From the NCBI RefSeq assembly GCF_003202035.1, contig NZ_QJKC01000005.1:124001-188000 (forward strand): a stretch of 64,000 nt of DNA. The letters are read 5' to 3'. Below, piece after piece: positions 8,382-18,614 of this stretch; positions within the stretch are counted from its first letter, which is position 1, and each line of letters opens with the position of its first letter. The translations under genes and the position numbers were made by a program. Below the pieces are notes generated by a model. The model made no database searches and had not been told where the DNA came from. It saw only the letters and a list, made by a program, of their open reading frames with translations. This DNA comes from Aquitalea magnusonii (GTDB lineage Bacteria > Pseudomonadota > Gammaproteobacteria > Burkholderiales > Chromobacteriaceae).

Positions 8382-9149
8382 CTATTGCAGATTGACATAC
8401 ATGCCACCATCCACCAGCAGGCTGGCCCCGGTGACATAACGCGCCAGGTCCGAGGCCAGGAATACCGCCGGGCCGACCAGATCTTCCGGCTGCCCCAGCC
8501 GCCCCAGCGGGATGCGGTTTTGCATATAGCTGCGCTTGTGCGGATCGGCCAGATCCTGGCGGTTGATGTCGGTTTCTATGGTGCCCGGCAGCAAGGCATT
8601 GCAGCGGATGCCAAGCGGCCCCAGCGCAATGGCGCAGGACTGCATCAGCGACAGCAAACCGGCCTTGGTGGGGGTGTAGTGCGTCTGCATGGCGCCGCCC
8701 ACCAGGGCACTGATGGAGCTGACCGCGATGATGGCGCCGCCCTCGCCCTGCTGCTGCATCTGCCGTGCGGCCGCCTGTACGGCAAAATAGGCCCCGTTGA
8801 GATTGGTATTCACCGTGCGGTAATAGGTCTCGCGTGGCATGTCCAGAAAGGCGTGAAAGGGACAGATGCCGGCATTGCTGATAAAGACATCCACTCCGCC
8901 CAGCTGCTCCACGGCACCGGCGATCAGCGCGGCACCGGTATCGGGGTCGCCGATATCGCCGGCCAGATCAGCCACCTTGCGCCCCAGAACCTCAATCTGC
9001 TGACGCAGGGTCAGGATGTCATCCTCATTGCTGCGGCCGCTGTGGCCCAGCATCACATCCGCCCCATGGCGGGCACAGCCCAGTGCAATGGCCCGCCCTA
9101 TGCCACGGGACGCCCCGGTAATCACCACTCGCTTACCTGCTAACAACAT
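8382..9149 (-). CDS. L-rhamnose 1-dehydrogenase, SDR family
   Basis: A 255-residue short-chain dehydrogenase with the cofactor motif TGASRGIG at residues 11-18, NAG at 92-94, and the catalytic set with serines near 144-147, Tyr158 and Lys162 (YTPTK). Place in the operon and overall sequence fit NAD(P)-dependent L-rhamnose 1-dehydrogenase, which makes L-rhamnono-1,4-lactone, the first step of the non-phosphorylated pathway. A GAGGAG ribosome site precedes the ATG. Substrate assignment comes mostly from the neighbours (mutarotase, lactonase, dehydratase, aldolase); on sequence alone it is a generic SDR. Confidence 0.88.
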   Translation of the reverse strand: MLLAGKRVVITGASRGIGRAIALGCARHGADVMLGHSGRSNEDDILTLRQQIEVLGRKVADLAGDIGDPDTGAALIAGAVEQLGGVDVFISNAGICPFHAFLDMPRETYYRTVNTNLNGAYFAVQAAARQMQQQGEGGAIIAVSSISALVGGAMQTHYTPTKAGLLSLMQSCAIALGPLGIRCNALLPGTIETDINRQDLADPHKRSYMQNRIPLGRLGQPEDLVGPAVFLASDLARYVTGASLLVDGGMYVNLQ

Positions 9150-9267
9150 CGCTTTGTCTCCTCAGGAATACCGGCGATACAAGCCCGATGTGCTACAGCA
9201 AACCCTTGATCCCATGCTCACCACCACAGGCCAGGACCAAGGACAAATCCCCTTGTGCCAGCCGCCC

Positions 9268-10326
9268 TTAATGGTCGGCACTACCAAAACCCACCAGGCC
9301 GATGGCGGCAATGATGACCACGATGCCCAGCAACAAGGTGCGGCGGGTTTGCGGCGCCGTGCCACGCCATTCGCCCAGACAGACACCCCAGATATTGGAA
9401 ATCAGGATGATGAAAGACATGTGCAGCACCCAGGAGCTGGTGGGGTTGTGCAAACGGCTCTCGCCCATGCCGTAGAAGAAGAACTGCAAATACCACAGCA
9501 AGCCGCCCAGCGCGCACAGCAGGTAATTGCGCAGCAAGGGGGTATTGCGATTGACGAACTCGCCCAGACTGCGACGGCGCAAGGACAGGCGCAGACACCA
9601 CAGCGCATTGGTGGTGAGGCCACCGAGCATGATGACGGCAAAGGTCAGGTTGTTCATGAACAGGGAGTTGGCCCCCTGGCTCACTGCGGCCAGTGCCAGT
9701 GGCTTGCCCGCGTTGATGCCGTAGCTGAAACAGGCGCTCAGGCAACCGGACACCAGGGCGACGGCGATGCCCTTTTTCATATTGAATTCCTGAACCGCGC
9801 TTTGCTTGGTCGCCAGATCGACTTCACGCTCCTTGCGCATGCCGGCCATGCCGCATAACACGATGCCGATCAGCGAGCCCAGCACCCCCAGCAGCACCAT
9901 CTGCCCGCCGCGGCTGAGCAGCATCTGGCTTAGCCGCAATCCATCCTCGCGCCCGAACAGGTCATTGAACAGCGGCGGCATCAGGGCACCCAGCGCCGAG
10001 GTCAGGCCCATGATGATGGACATGCCCAGCGACAGGCCGATATAGCGCATGGCCAGGCCAAAGGTGAGGCCGCCAATGCCCCATAACACGCCGAAGAAGT
10101 AAGTCCATCCCAGCGTCGCCCGCTCCGCCGTTTCCAGAATGAAAGCAAAGCCGGGAATGGTCAGGAAAATCGCCAGCCACGGGGCAATCAGCCAGGAAAA
10201 CAAGCCGCCCAGTAGCCAGAAGTTTTCCCAGGACCACAGCCGGACGCTGCGATAGGGCAGGTAAAAACTGGCGGATGAAAACGAGCCGATGAAATGGAAC
10301 AACAGACCCAGCAGAATGATGGCCAT
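9268..10326 (-). CDS. rhaT: L-rhamnose/proton symporter RhaT
   Basis: A 352-residue inner-membrane protein with about ten hydrophobic segments, of the DMT-related RhaT family (E. coli RhaT is 344 residues). Diagnostic blocks are conserved: WSWENFWLLGG near the N-terminus, GVLWGIGGLTFGLAMRYIG in the middle and LGGLLWYLQFFFYGMG followed by WVLHMSF towards the C-terminus. It imports L-rhamnose with protons. The ATG at 10326 starts four bases past the lactonase stop codon. It sits between the lactonase and dehydrogenase genes. A 118-bp gap without a gene follows before the dehydrogenase. Confidence 0.95.
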   Translation of the reverse strand: MAIILLGLLFHFIGSFSSASFYLPYRSVRLWSWENFWLLGGLFSWLIAPWLAIFLTIPGFAFILETAERATLGWTYFFGVLWGIGGLTFGLAMRYIGLSLGMSIIMGLTSALGALMPPLFNDLFGREDGLRLSQMLLSRGGQMVLLGVLGSLIGIVLCGMAGMRKEREVDLATKQSAVQEFNMKKGIAVALVSGCLSACFSYGINAGKPLALAAVSQGANSLFMNNLTFAVIMLGGLTTNALWCLRLSLRRRSLGEFVNRNTPLLRNYLLCALGGLLWYLQFFFYGMGESRLHNPTSSWVLHMSFIILISNIWGVCLGEWRGTAPQTRRTLLLGIVVIIAAIGLVGFGSADH

Positions 10327-10330
10327 CTGA

Positions 10331-11230
10331 CTAGCCTCCCAATTGGTAGAAACGCCAGGCGTTGTCGGCAAACATGGCACGCCGCTCATGGGATGCCTCC
10401 TGTGCCAGCAAATGGTCATAGGCTTGCCATAGCCGGCGGTAGGAGGTGTACAGGCTGCATACCGGGAAATTGGAAGCAAACATGCAACGTGCACTGCCAA
10501 AGGCGTCGATGGCCTCGTACACCAGCGGCCGCAGACTGTCCTCGGTCCAGTGGTGGTCGAGCATGCCGAAACCGCTCAGCTTTACCTGCACATTCGGGCA
10601 GGCTGCCAGCGCCCGCATGCCATCGCGCCACATGCGCCAGCCGGCCGGAGCATGGCGATCCACATACATGCCGGCATGGTTCAGCGCAAAGCGCACCCCC
10701 GGATAACGCCGCGCCAGCGCAGCGGCCTCCCGCATTTGGGAGGGGTAGATTTGCAATTCGAAGATCAGCTTGTGGCGCTCCAGCAGGGCCATGCCCAGCT
10801 GCCATTGCGTCTCGCGCATATAGTGGCGGCCCACGTAGTCGAACTGCGGATCGGCATGGACATTCAGAATCTGCCGCACACCACGCACGCGGGTGGAAGC
10901 GGCCAGTTGCCGGGCCAGCTGATCCGCCGCCTGCGGGCTGGCCAGATCGAGAAAGGGCAGCAACACGACGGGCAACTGCTTGCCGGAGAAATCCAGCATC
11001 TGCTCCAGTTGCCGGGTTTCCTCCAGCGCATCCGTCGCATTGGCTTCGACATGCACCACCCCGGCCAGCTCGATATCGGCCTGCTCGGCCAGCTGCCGCA
11101 AATCTTCCAGCCTGAAATCGCGTGCCAGCGCGGCATAATCTCCCAACAGATTCGGCTGGCGCCGGCTCAGCCAGGGGTACTGCTTGCCTTGCAGCCACCA
11201 GAAATGGCAATGGGCGTCTACGATGCGCAT
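10331..11230 (-). CDS. L-rhamnono-1,4-lactonase, amidohydrolase 2 family
   Basis: The 299-residue product is an amidohydrolase-2 TIM-barrel lactonase. The HxH metal-type motif DAHCHFW sits at residues 6-12; HVEAN, LNHAGM and ASNFPVCS follow in the order seen in L-fuconolactonase and L-rhamnonolactonase proteins. It would open L-rhamnono-lactone to L-rhamnonate. The ATG at 11230 overlaps the end of rhaM by 13 bp. L-fuconolactonase activity is the main alternative, but every other gene of the operon points to rhamnose. Confidence 0.9.
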   Translation of the reverse strand: MRIVDAHCHFWWLQGKQYPWLSRRQPNLLGDYAALARDFRLEDLRQLAEQADIELAGVVHVEANATDALEETRQLEQMLDFSGKQLPVVLLPFLDLASPQAADQLARQLAASTRVRGVRQILNVHADPQFDYVGRHYMRETQWQLGMALLERHKLIFELQIYPSQMREAAALARRYPGVRFALNHAGMYVDRHAPAGWRMWRDGMRALAACPNVQVKLSGFGMLDHHWTEDSLRPLVYEAIDAFGSARCMFASNFPVCSLYTSYRRLWQAYDHLLAQEASHERRAMFADNAWRFYQLGG

Positions 11231-11577
11231 GGCGGCCCCTCCCCCGTGCTCAGCACAAACATGCTGTGCAAGCCAACCTGTACCGGCGAAAGGTCCGGCT
11301 GGGTCTCCATGATGTCGGCCATATGGGCCCACCATTGCTGCATCACCGGCAGGCTGGGCAGTTCCGCCAGCCTGTCGGGCTGCCGGCAGTACAGCACGGC
11401 AAACAAGGCGTCATCATGGTCATCATGAAAAATGCGGTACTCGACAATGCCGGCATCCAGCAGGGCGGTTTTCAGTTCCGGCCAGATGGCGGCATGACGC
11501 CGTTGATATTCCTCGGCTTGCCCCGGAAACAACTGCATGCGGAAAGCCAATGTGCAAAGTGCTTGTCCATGCGTCAT
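11218..11577 (-). CDS. rhaM: L-rhamnose mutarotase
   Basis: A 119-residue alpha/beta-barrel protein of the RhaM family (E. coli 104 residues, this one slightly extended at both ends). The active-site block EEYQRRHAAIWPEL with the conserved His is intact, as are FAVLYC and the double tryptophan QQWWAHMADIM. It interconverts the alpha and beta anomers of L-rhamnose, supplying the right anomer to the dehydrogenase. It starts one base past the dehydratase stop codon and overlaps the lactonase start. Confidence 0.95.
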   Translation of the reverse strand: MTHGQALCTLAFRMQLFPGQAEEYQRRHAAIWPELKTALLDAGIVEYRIFHDDHDDALFAVLYCRQPDRLAELPSLPVMQQWWAHMADIMETQPDLSPVQVGLHSMFVLSTGEGPPCAS

Positions 11578-11578
11578 C

Positions 11579-12778
11579 TCAGCCTCCCGGAGTGTGCAGG
11601 TAGGGGCGGTGCAAGGCGCAGGCGGGATTAAGCTCCACACCGAAGCCGGGCCGATCCAGCCGCGACACGCGCATGCGGCCGTGTTCCGGCACCGGTTCAT
11701 GCAAGAGCTGCGGGCTGAACATCGGGACGACTTGATCCGCCTGCGGTGCCATCATCAGGAATTCGGCGAAGGGGCTGTTATGCCGGGTGGCGACAAAGTG
11801 ATAGCTGTACACGCTGGAGCCATGTGGAATCACCAGCGCCTGGTGTGCATCGGCCAGGGCGGAGATTTTCACTAGCTCGGTGATGCCGCCACACCAGCCG
11901 ACATCGGGCTGGATGATGTCGCAGCAGCCCATTTCCAGCAGCATGCGAAAGCCCCAGCGCGTGGCTTCGTGCTCGCCGGTAGTGCACAACATGCCCGGCG
12001 GCAGTTGGCGGCGCAGTGCGGCATAGCCCCAGTAGTCGTCTGGCGGCAGTGCTTCTTCTATCCATTTCAGGCCATATTCTTGTGCCGCCTGCGCCAGCCG
12101 GGTGGCGTAGTTCAGGTCCAGGCTCATCCAGCAGTCGACCATCAGCCAAAAGTCCGGGCCTACCCGCTCACGCATGCCGGCCAGCAAGGCCAGGTTTTTT
12201 TGCAGGCCCTCCTCCCCCTCTGCCGGCCCATGGTGCAGCGGCATTTTGCCGCCGATGAACCCCATGTCACGGGCCAGATCAGGCCGCGCGCCGGTGGCAT
12301 AAAACTGTAATTCGTCGCGCACCGCCCCACCCAGCATTTGGTACACCGGTTCCTGCCGCACTTTGCCCAGCAAATCCCACAAGGCCAGGTCCACCCCGGA
12401 GATGGCGTTGAGCACCAGGCCCTTGCGCCCGTAAAACAGCGTGCCGTAATACATCTGGTCCCAGATGCGTTCGATATCACTGACTTTGGCCCCTTCGACA
12501 AAGCGGGCCAGATGACGCTCGACGATAAATGCCGCCGGCTCGCCACCCGTCGTCACGGCAAAGCCGACATTGCCGGCACTGTCCTCCACCTCCACCACCA
12601 GGGTGCCCAGCACATTGATGCCAAAGCTGCGCCGGCTTTGCCGGTAGGACGGATATTTGGACATGGGCGTGGCGATATGGTCGTCTATCCAGTGGCCATC
12701 GGCCTGATCGTGATAATCGGCACCGCCACCGCGCAGGGTAAAAGCACGAAGGTGTTTGATAAGCGGGGTTTGCTTCAT
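11579..12778 (-). CDS. rhmD: L-rhamnonate dehydratase
   Basis: The 399-residue enolase-superfamily enzyme converts L-rhamnonate to 2-keto-3-deoxy-L-rhamnonate. Rhamnonate-dehydratase hallmarks are present: [20 protein letters not shown] near the N-terminus (substrate-capping His residues about 23 and 29), [20 protein letters not shown], the metal ligand in [14 protein letters not shown], and the catalytic HGSSVYSYH. Length agrees with E. coli RhmD (about 400). The ATG at 12778 has a GGAG nine bases upstream. It is the first gene of the operon and is divergent from the LysR regulator. Confidence 0.96.
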   Translation of the reverse strand: MKQTPLIKHLRAFTLRGGGADYHDQADGHWIDDHIATPMSKYPSYRQSRRSFGINVLGTLVVEVEDSAGNVGFAVTTGGEPAAFIVERHLARFVEGAKVSDIERIWDQMYYGTLFYGRKGLVLNAISGVDLALWDLLGKVRQEPVYQMLGGAVRDELQFYATGARPDLARDMGFIGGKMPLHHGPAEGEEGLQKNLALLAGMRERVGPDFWLMVDCWMSLDLNYATRLAQAAQEYGLKWIEEALPPDDYWGYAALRRQLPPGMLCTTGEHEATRWGFRMLLEMGCCDIIQPDVGWCGGITELVKISALADAHQALVIPHGSSVYSYHFVATRHNSPFAEFLMMAPQADQVVPMFSPQLLHEPVPEHGRMRVSRLDRPGFGVELNPACALHRPYLHTPGG

Positions 12779-13054
12779 AAGGTGCTGCTCCAGCGGTAAA
12801 TGTCGCCATGCAATCTGATCAGACAAAACCAGTATCAGAAATGAATTTGCATGAACATCTTGCGAAATTAATTTCAGCCAGTAATAAAAAACCGATCAAA
12901 ACAGGACAAGACCCAAAACCGGGAAATATCTTAAATAGCATCGGTCAATATCAGGCCATCCATTACGCCCGACCAAAATGCGGCAGCAGCAAAACTAAGT
13001 CATACTCGCCAAACCATCCAATTACATTTAATTAACCGGTGATACCTTCTGCTT
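12779..13054. promoter_or_regulatory. Divergent promoter region of the rhamnose operon and its LysR gene
   Basis: This 276-bp AT-rich gap separates rhmD from the LysR gene and must hold both promoters. A perfect 12-bp palindrome GAAATTAATTTC at 12864-12875 lies 86 bp upstream of rhmD and is the best operator candidate for the LysR protein. A plus-strand open frame of 75 codons crosses the region but has no ribosome site or family features. Confidence 0.5.
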
Positions 13055-13999
13055 ATGGATAAAACCACCCACCTGCCATCAGCACAGCACCGCCATTTAT
13101 TGCAGCGCTTGCGCTACAAGCATTTGCAGATGCTGCTGTTACTGGGCAATAACCAGAACATGAAACGCACGGCGGAAGGCATGTATATGTCGCAACCGGC
13201 GGCCAGCCGCATGCTGCAGGAAATCGAGGATATGTTTGACTGCCGGCTGTTCGAACGGCTGCCGCGTGGCATGCTGCCGACGGCGCTGGGCAGGGTGCTG
13301 ATCCAGTTTGCCACCCTCAGCCTGCACCATCTGGAAGGCTGCATGGAAAAGCTGGCATGGCAAAAGAAGGAAGGATTGGGCTATCTGTCAGTCGGCGCCA
13401 TCATCGGTGCGGCACCGGCATTGATCATGGAGGCAATTGCCCGTTTGAAACAGGATCGGCCACGCCTGTATATCCGCGTGATGGGCGATACCAGCGACGA
13501 GGTGGTCAGCCTGCTGGAGCAAGGCCGCATCGACCTGGCCATTGCCCGGCGCAGCCCGGACATGGCCGATGAGGATTTCTGTTTTTCGCCATTGGGAAAT
13601 GAAATACTGCGGATTGTGGTGGCTAAAAACCATGCCTTGCTAAAAGAAAACCATATCGAATGGCCAGCGCTGCTGCGCGATTGGCCATGGATATTGCAAG
13701 CACCATCCAGTCCGGCACGCATGGCGCTGGAGCAATATCTGCGCGAAGCATGCCTGCCCTTGCCTGGCAATATTATCGAGAGCAATTCGGTTTATGCCAT
13801 GCTGCAACTGATTCAACGCAGCAATGCGGTGATGCTGTTATCAGAATCCGCCCTGCAGGATTATCTCGACATGGGTATCGTGCAGATCTTGCCGATCAGC
13901 GTGAGCATACCGCTGCCGCCTTTTGGCATTTTGACACGCAAGCACGAACCACTCAGCGAAGAACAACGGATATTCATGGCCTATCTGCAGCAGTCTTGA
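13055..13999 (+). CDS. LysR family transcriptional regulator, probable rhamnose-operon regulator
   Basis: A 314-residue LysR-type regulator. The winged helix-turn-helix lies at about residues 20-80 (KHLQMLLLLGNNQNMKRTAE, then MSQPAASRMLQEIE), followed by a two-lobed inducer-binding domain. The ORF is divergent from the L-rhamnose catabolic operon with a shared 276-bp control region, so it most likely responds to rhamnose, L-rhamnonate or the keto-deoxy intermediate. This differs from the AraC-type RhaR/RhaS of enterobacteria. The start ATG at 13055 has only a weak ribosome site. Confidence 0.9.
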   Translation: MDKTTHLPSAQHRHLLQRLRYKHLQMLLLLGNNQNMKRTAEGMYMSQPAASRMLQEIEDMFDCRLFERLPRGMLPTALGRVLIQFATLSLHHLEGCMEKLAWQKKEGLGYLSVGAIIGAAPALIMEAIARLKQDRPRLYIRVMGDTSDEVVSLLEQGRIDLAIARRSPDMADEDFCFSPLGNEILRIVVAKNHALLKENHIEWPALLRDWPWILQAPSSPARMALEQYLREACLPLPGNIIESNSVYAMLQLIQRSNAVMLLSESALQDYLDMGIVQILPISVSIPLPPFGILTRKHEPLSEEQRIFMAYLQQS

Positions 14000-14035
14000 A
14001 TCATCGACCGCCCATCCAATTGACCAGTAAAAGAA

Positions 14036-14057
14036 AAAGCCTCCACATGGAGGCTTT
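14036..14057. terminator. Bidirectional terminator between the LysR gene and yecA
   Basis: The stem AAAGCCTCC/GGAGGCTTT with an ACAT loop lies between the convergent LysR and YecA-like genes; a run of A on its left gives a T-run for the minus-strand gene. Confidence 0.85.
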
Positions 14058-14095
14058 CAGGTATGGCATTCACCAGCGCTGGACTGGCAATACAA

Positions 14096-14767
<672 letters not shown>

Positions 14768-14810
14768 GGTGCGCTCCTAGCGGTCAGAATGAATTGGCCG
14801 CATTGTATCG

Positions 14811-14834
14811 AAAAAAGCCCCGACACGTCGGGGC
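14811..14834 (-). terminator. Rho-independent terminator of the acyl-CoA synthetase gene
   Basis: The 8-bp stem GCCCCGAC/GTCGGGGC is flanked by six A on the plus strand, giving a T-run on the minus strand, 30 bp after the synthetase stop codon. Confidence 0.9.
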
Positions 14835-14864
14835 CATTTCGCACAAGGCTTGATCCACCTCGCA

Positions 14865-16553
14865 TCAGGCGGTACGGGCATCGCTCAGCCCCAGCTTTTC
14901 CTTCATCTGCTGGCGCATGACAAACTTCTGGATCTTGCCGGTAATGGTCATGGGAAAGCTGTCGACAAACTCGATGTAGCGCGGAATCTTGTAATGGGCG
15001 ATCTGCCCCTGACAGAAGGCACGCATATCGTCCACACTGGCCGTTTCACCATCGCGCAGCTTGATCCAGGCGCACAGTTCTTCGCCAAAGCGGTCGTCCG
15101 GCACACCGATGACCTGCACTTCCTGAATCTTCGGGTGGCTATAGAAAAACTCTTCGACTTCACGCGGGTAGATGTTTTCGCCACCGCGTATCACCATGTC
15201 CTTCACCCGGCCGACGATGTTGACATAGCCCTGCCCGTCCATCACCGCCAGATCACCGCTGTGCATCCAGCCCGACTGGTCGATGGAGTCGGCGGTTTTC
15301 TGCGGGTCGTCCCAGTAACCCAGCATCACCGAATAGCCACGGGTCAGCAGTTCGCCGGTTTCGCCATGCGCCACGATGCGGCCATCGTTGTCGACGATTT
15401 TCACCTCCACATGCGGATGCACCAGCCCCACGGTGGACACCCGCTTGTCCAGCGGCGTGTCGGCGCGGCTCTGGAAACTGAGCGGACTGGTTTCGGTCAT
15501 GCCGTAGCCTATAGTCACCTGCTCCATATGCATCAGGGTGGTCACCCGCTTCATGACTTCGATGGGACAGGGGCTGCCGGCCATCACCCCGGTACGCAGG
15601 CTGGACAGGTCGAATTCGGCAAACTGCGGATGATCCAGCAGGCTGATAAACATGGTCGGCACGCCATGCAGCGCGGTACAGCGCTCTTCCTGTACGGCAT
15701 GCAATACGCTGAGCACATCGAAACTTTCTGCCGGGAACACCATGCAGGCGCCATGGGTGAGGCAGGTCAGCGTGCCCAGCACCATGCCGAAACAGTGGTA
15801 GAGCGGCACCGGAATGCACAGCCGGTCATCCGGGCCAAAGCCCATGGCCTGTCCGGTAAAGAAGGCATTGTTGAGGATATTGTGATGTGACAGCGTGGCA
15901 CCCTTGGGGCTGCCGGTGGTGCCGGAGGTGAACTGGATATTGATGGCATCGTCGAATTGCAGGGTCTGGCCCAGTTGCTGTAAGGCAGCCAGCTCTTGCG
16001 GCGTCGGCTCGCTCAGCAAATCGGCAAAACCCAGCATGCCCGACGTGGCCTGCTGGCCCATGCGGATCACCCATTCCAGCCTGGGCATGCGGGCGGCCCT
16101 GAGTGCGCCGGGCTGGCTATCGGCCAGTTCCGGCAGCAGGTCCTGCAGCATTTCAATGTAGTTGCTGCTCTTGAAGCTGGGCGAGGCAATCAATGCCCGG
16201 CAGCCTACCTTGTTGATGGCGTATTCCAGCTCGGAACGGCGGTAGGCCGGATTGATGTTGACCAGCACCAGCCCGGCCTTGGCCGTGGCGAACTGCGTCA
16301 GCACCCATTCGGCATTGTTCTGCGACCAGATGCCGATGCGGTCGCCCGGCTGCAAGCCCAGCCGTAGCAGGCCGCAAGCCAGCCGGTCTACCTGCTGGCG
16401 CAATTCGGCATAGCTCCAGCGTATGCCCTGATGCCGCACGATCAGGGCCTGCTGGCTGGCATATTGCTGGCTGGCCTCATCAAACAACTGACCAATCGTT
16501 TGCCCGATCAGCGCTTGCTGGCTGGCACCGTGCACATAGCTGGCATGCTTCAT
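14865..16553 (-). CDS. Acyl-CoA synthetase, AMP-binding family
   Basis: The 562-residue enzyme belongs to the ANL superfamily. It has the P-loop-like [11 protein letters not shown] near residue 205, [10 protein letters not shown] near 340, the hinge/A8 motif [22 protein letters not shown], and the catalytic lysine region TITGKIQKF near the C-terminus. It activates a fatty or branched carboxylic acid to its CoA thioester. The ATG at 16553 has AAGGAGA upstream; 34 codons of in-frame extension lack support. It is divergent from liuR, and a LiuR-type palindrome lies in the gap. That points to a role in branched-chain or medium-chain acid breakdown together with the leucine operon. Substrate is inferred. 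Confidence 0.92.
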   Translation of the reverse strand: MKHASYVHGASQQALIGQTIGQLFDEASQQYASQQALIVRHQGIRWSYAELRQQVDRLACGLLRLGLQPGDRIGIWSQNNAEWVLTQFATAKAGLVLVNINPAYRRSELEYAINKVGCRALIASPSFKSSNYIEMLQDLLPELADSQPGALRAARMPRLEWVIRMGQQATSGMLGFADLLSEPTPQELAALQQLGQTLQFDDAINIQFTSGTTGSPKGATLSHHNILNNAFFTGQAMGFGPDDRLCIPVPLYHCFGMVLGTLTCLTHGACMVFPAESFDVLSVLHAVQEERCTALHGVPTMFISLLDHPQFAEFDLSSLRTGVMAGSPCPIEVMKRVTTLMHMEQVTIGYGMTETSPLSFQSRADTPLDKRVSTVGLVHPHVEVKIVDNDGRIVAHGETGELLTRGYSVMLGYWDDPQKTADSIDQSGWMHSGDLAVMDGQGYVNIVGRVKDMVIRGGENIYPREVEEFFYSHPKIQEVQVIGVPDDRFGEELCAWIKLRDGETASVDDMRAFCQGQIAHYKIPRYIEFVDSFPMTITGKIQKFVMRQQMKEKLGLSDARTA

Positions 16554-16658
16554 TGCTACTGTCTCCTTGTTGTGGTCTCGATGGTCCGCGGTAGCCGCTT
16601 CGCGGGGCGGCCGCGTGGCCTCATGGCGCAGAGGTCTTTTTTGCATTAATCCCACAAG

Positions 16659-16680
16659 TTGACGATTACGTAAACGTAAT
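16659..16680. promoter_or_regulatory. LiuR operator between the acyl-CoA synthetase gene and liuR
   Basis: TTGACGATTACGTAAACGTAAT is an imperfect palindrome centred on TTACGTAA and matches the published LiuR motif of proteobacteria (TTACGTTTACGTAAACGTCAA type). It sits 106 bp from the synthetase start and 68 bp from liuR, so it can control both. Confidence 0.85.
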
Positions 16681-16747
16681 GTGCCATTCAGGATGAGAAG
16701 CCGTGGGAAAAACGCTACAATCCGTATAAATACTGAAAGCAGACATC

Positions 16748-17152
16748 ATGACAGAACAGCAAGTCTTCACCATTTCGGATCTGGCGCGGGATTTTGACGT
16801 CACCCTGCGCACCATCCGCTTCTACGAGGAACAAGGCCTGATCGAACCCAAGCGCGATGGCCGCCAGCGCGTGTTCACACGCCGCGACCGGGCACGGCTG
16901 CGGCTGATCCTGCGCGGCAAGCGCATCGGCCTGTCGCTGTCGGAAATCCGCGAAATCATAGACCTGTACGATCTGGCCCGCGACGAAGCCAGCCAGTCGC
17001 TCAAGCTGCTGCACCTGCTGGTGGCCCGGCGCGAACAGCTGGAAGAACAACGCCGCGACATCGACGTGGTGCTGGCGGAGATCGACGCGCTGGAACAGCA
17101 CTGCCGTGGCGTGATCGACCAGATGACCACCAAGGCCGATAGCCCGGCCTGA
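16748..17152 (+). CDS. liuR: MerR family regulator LiuR of branched-chain amino acid degradation
   Basis: A 134-residue MerR-type repressor with an N-terminal winged helix (FTISDLARDFDVTLRTIRFY) and a C-terminal coiled-coil dimerisation helix; no effector domain with metal-binding cysteines is present. Position in front of liuABCDE and the two copies of the LiuR palindrome (16659 and 17190) identify it as LiuR, which represses leucine/isovalerate degradation genes. The first palindrome lies in its own promoter, so it is probably autoregulated. Terminator four bases after the stop codon. Confidence 0.93.
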   Translation: MTEQQVFTISDLARDFDVTLRTIRFYEEQGLIEPKRDGRQRVFTRRDRARLRLILRGKRIGLSLSEIREIIDLYDLARDEASQSLKLLHLLVARREQLEEQRRDIDVVLAEIDALEQHCRGVIDQMTTKADSPA

Positions 17153-17155
17153 ACA

Positions 17156-17178
17156 CCTGCCCTCGTGCAGGTTTTTTT
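17156..17178 (+). terminator. Rho-independent terminator of liuR
   Basis: Stem CCTGC/GCAGG with a 6-base loop and seven T. It lies upstream of the second LiuR operator, so liuA has its own promoter. Confidence 0.8.
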
Positions 17179-17189
17179 ACCACACCATA

Positions 17190-17211
17190 TTGACGCTTAC
17201 GTAAACGTAAT
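17190..17211. promoter_or_regulatory. LiuR operator of liuABCDE
   Basis: TTGACGCTTACGTAAACGTAAT differs from the 16659 copy at one position in 22 and lies 81 bp upstream of the liuA start, in the expected promoter position. Confidence 0.87.
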
Positions 17212-17291
17212 TCAATATTCAAACCAGTAACGCGACCATCACAATAGCCTGTCAGGCACAGCCGCCACGACCGGCACCGAGGAGAAACACC

Positions 17292-18461
17292 ATGTACAGC
17301 AGCCTGCGTTTTGACCACGGCGACACCTACGACATGTTGCGCCAGAGCGTGAAGGATTTTGCCGACGCCGAAATCGCCCCGCGTGCCGCGCAAATCGATC
17401 AGGACAATCTGTTCCCGGCCGACCTGTGGCGCAAGTTTGGCGAGATGGGCCTGCTGGGCATCACCGCCGAAGAAGAATACGGTGGCGCCAATATGGGTTA
17501 TCTGGCCCACATGATGGTGATGGAAGAACTCAGCCGCGCCTCCGCTTCGGTGGCCCTGTCCTACGGCGCGCACTCCAATCTGTGCGTCAACCAGATCCAG
17601 AAAAACGGCACGGCAGAACAGAAAGCCCGCTACCTGCCCAAGCTGATTTCCGGCGAGCACGTGGGTGCCCTGGCCATGTCCGAACCCAATGCCGGTTCCG
17701 ACGTGGTCAGCATGAAGCTGCGCGCCGACAAAAAGGGCGACCACTATGTACTGAACGGCAGCAAGATGTGGATTACCAACGGCGGCGATGCCGACACGCT
17801 GGTGGTGTATGCCAAGACCGACATCAATGCCGGCCCCAGAGGCATCACCGCCTTTATCGTGGAAAAGGGTTTTGCCGGTTTCTCGCATGGCAGCAAGCTG
17901 GACAAGCTGGGCATGCGCGGTTCCAACACCTACCCGCTGTTCTTCGACAACTGTGAAATCCCCGCTGAAAACGTGCTGGGCGGCGAAGGCAATGGTGTGA
18001 AAGTGCTGATGAGCGGGCTGGATTACGAACGCGCCGTACTGGCGGCAGGCCCGCTGGGCATCATGCAGGCCTGCATGGATATCGTGGTCCCCTATCTGAA
18101 CGACCGTAAGCAGTTTGGCCAGGCCATTGGCGACTTCCAGCTGATGCAGGGCAAGCTGGCCGACATGTACGTCAAGCTGTCCGCCAGCCGCGCCTATGTC
18201 TATGCCGTTGGCCAGGCGCTGGACCGTGGCGAGAGCGGCCGCCAGACGCGCAAGGACGCTGCCGGGGCCATTCTGTACGCCGCCGAAAACGCCACCCAGA
18301 TGGCGCTGGACGCCATCCAGTGCCTGGGCGGCAATGGCTATATCAATGAATACGCCACCGGCCGCCTGTTGCGCGATGCCAAGCTGTATGAAATCGGTGC
18401 GGGCACCAGCGAAATCCGTCGTTGGCTGATTGGTCGCGAGCTGATGGCCGAAACGCGCTAG
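17292..18461 (+). CDS. liuA: Isovaleryl-CoA dehydrogenase
   Basis: A 389-residue FAD-dependent acyl-CoA dehydrogenase of typical length. Signatures: [35 protein letters not shown], and [19 protein letters not shown] near the C-terminus. The catalytic glutamate lies in [16 protein letters not shown] (about residue 247), as in isovaleryl-CoA dehydrogenase and unlike the common position seen in other acyl-CoA dehydrogenases. It converts isovaleryl-CoA to 3-methylcrotonyl-CoA. It is first in the liu operon, behind its own LiuR operator. A 153-bp gap follows before liuB. Confidence 0.95.
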   Translation: MYSSLRFDHGDTYDMLRQSVKDFADAEIAPRAAQIDQDNLFPADLWRKFGEMGLLGITAEEEYGGANMGYLAHMMVMEELSRASASVALSYGAHSNLCVNQIQKNGTAEQKARYLPKLISGEHVGALAMSEPNAGSDVVSMKLRADKKGDHYVLNGSKMWITNGGDADTLVVYAKTDINAGPRGITAFIVEKGFAGFSHGSKLDKLGMRGSNTYPLFFDNCEIPAENVLGGEGNGVKVLMSGLDYERAVLAAGPLGIMQACMDIVVPYLNDRKQFGQAIGDFQLMQGKLADMYVKLSASRAYVYAVGQALDRGESGRQTRKDAAGAILYAAENATQMALDAIQCLGGNGYINEYATGRLLRDAKLYEIGAGTSEIRRWLIGRELMAETR

Positions 18462-18614
18462 GCGCGGGATAAAACGCCTGATGCTGCGTTGCGCCGCCTG
18501 GCCGTACCACCTGTACTGTCTGCGGCGGCGCGCCTTGCCTCAGCCGCTTTCTCCGCACGCCTTACTCTGCATTGAAAAAATCTTACGGATCGGCACAAAA
18601 ACAAGAGGCTCCCT

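Noticed and set aside
12808-13035. A 75-codon plus-strand frame upstream of the LysR gene
   Set aside because: No ribosome site, AT-rich promoter-like composition and no recognisable protein features.
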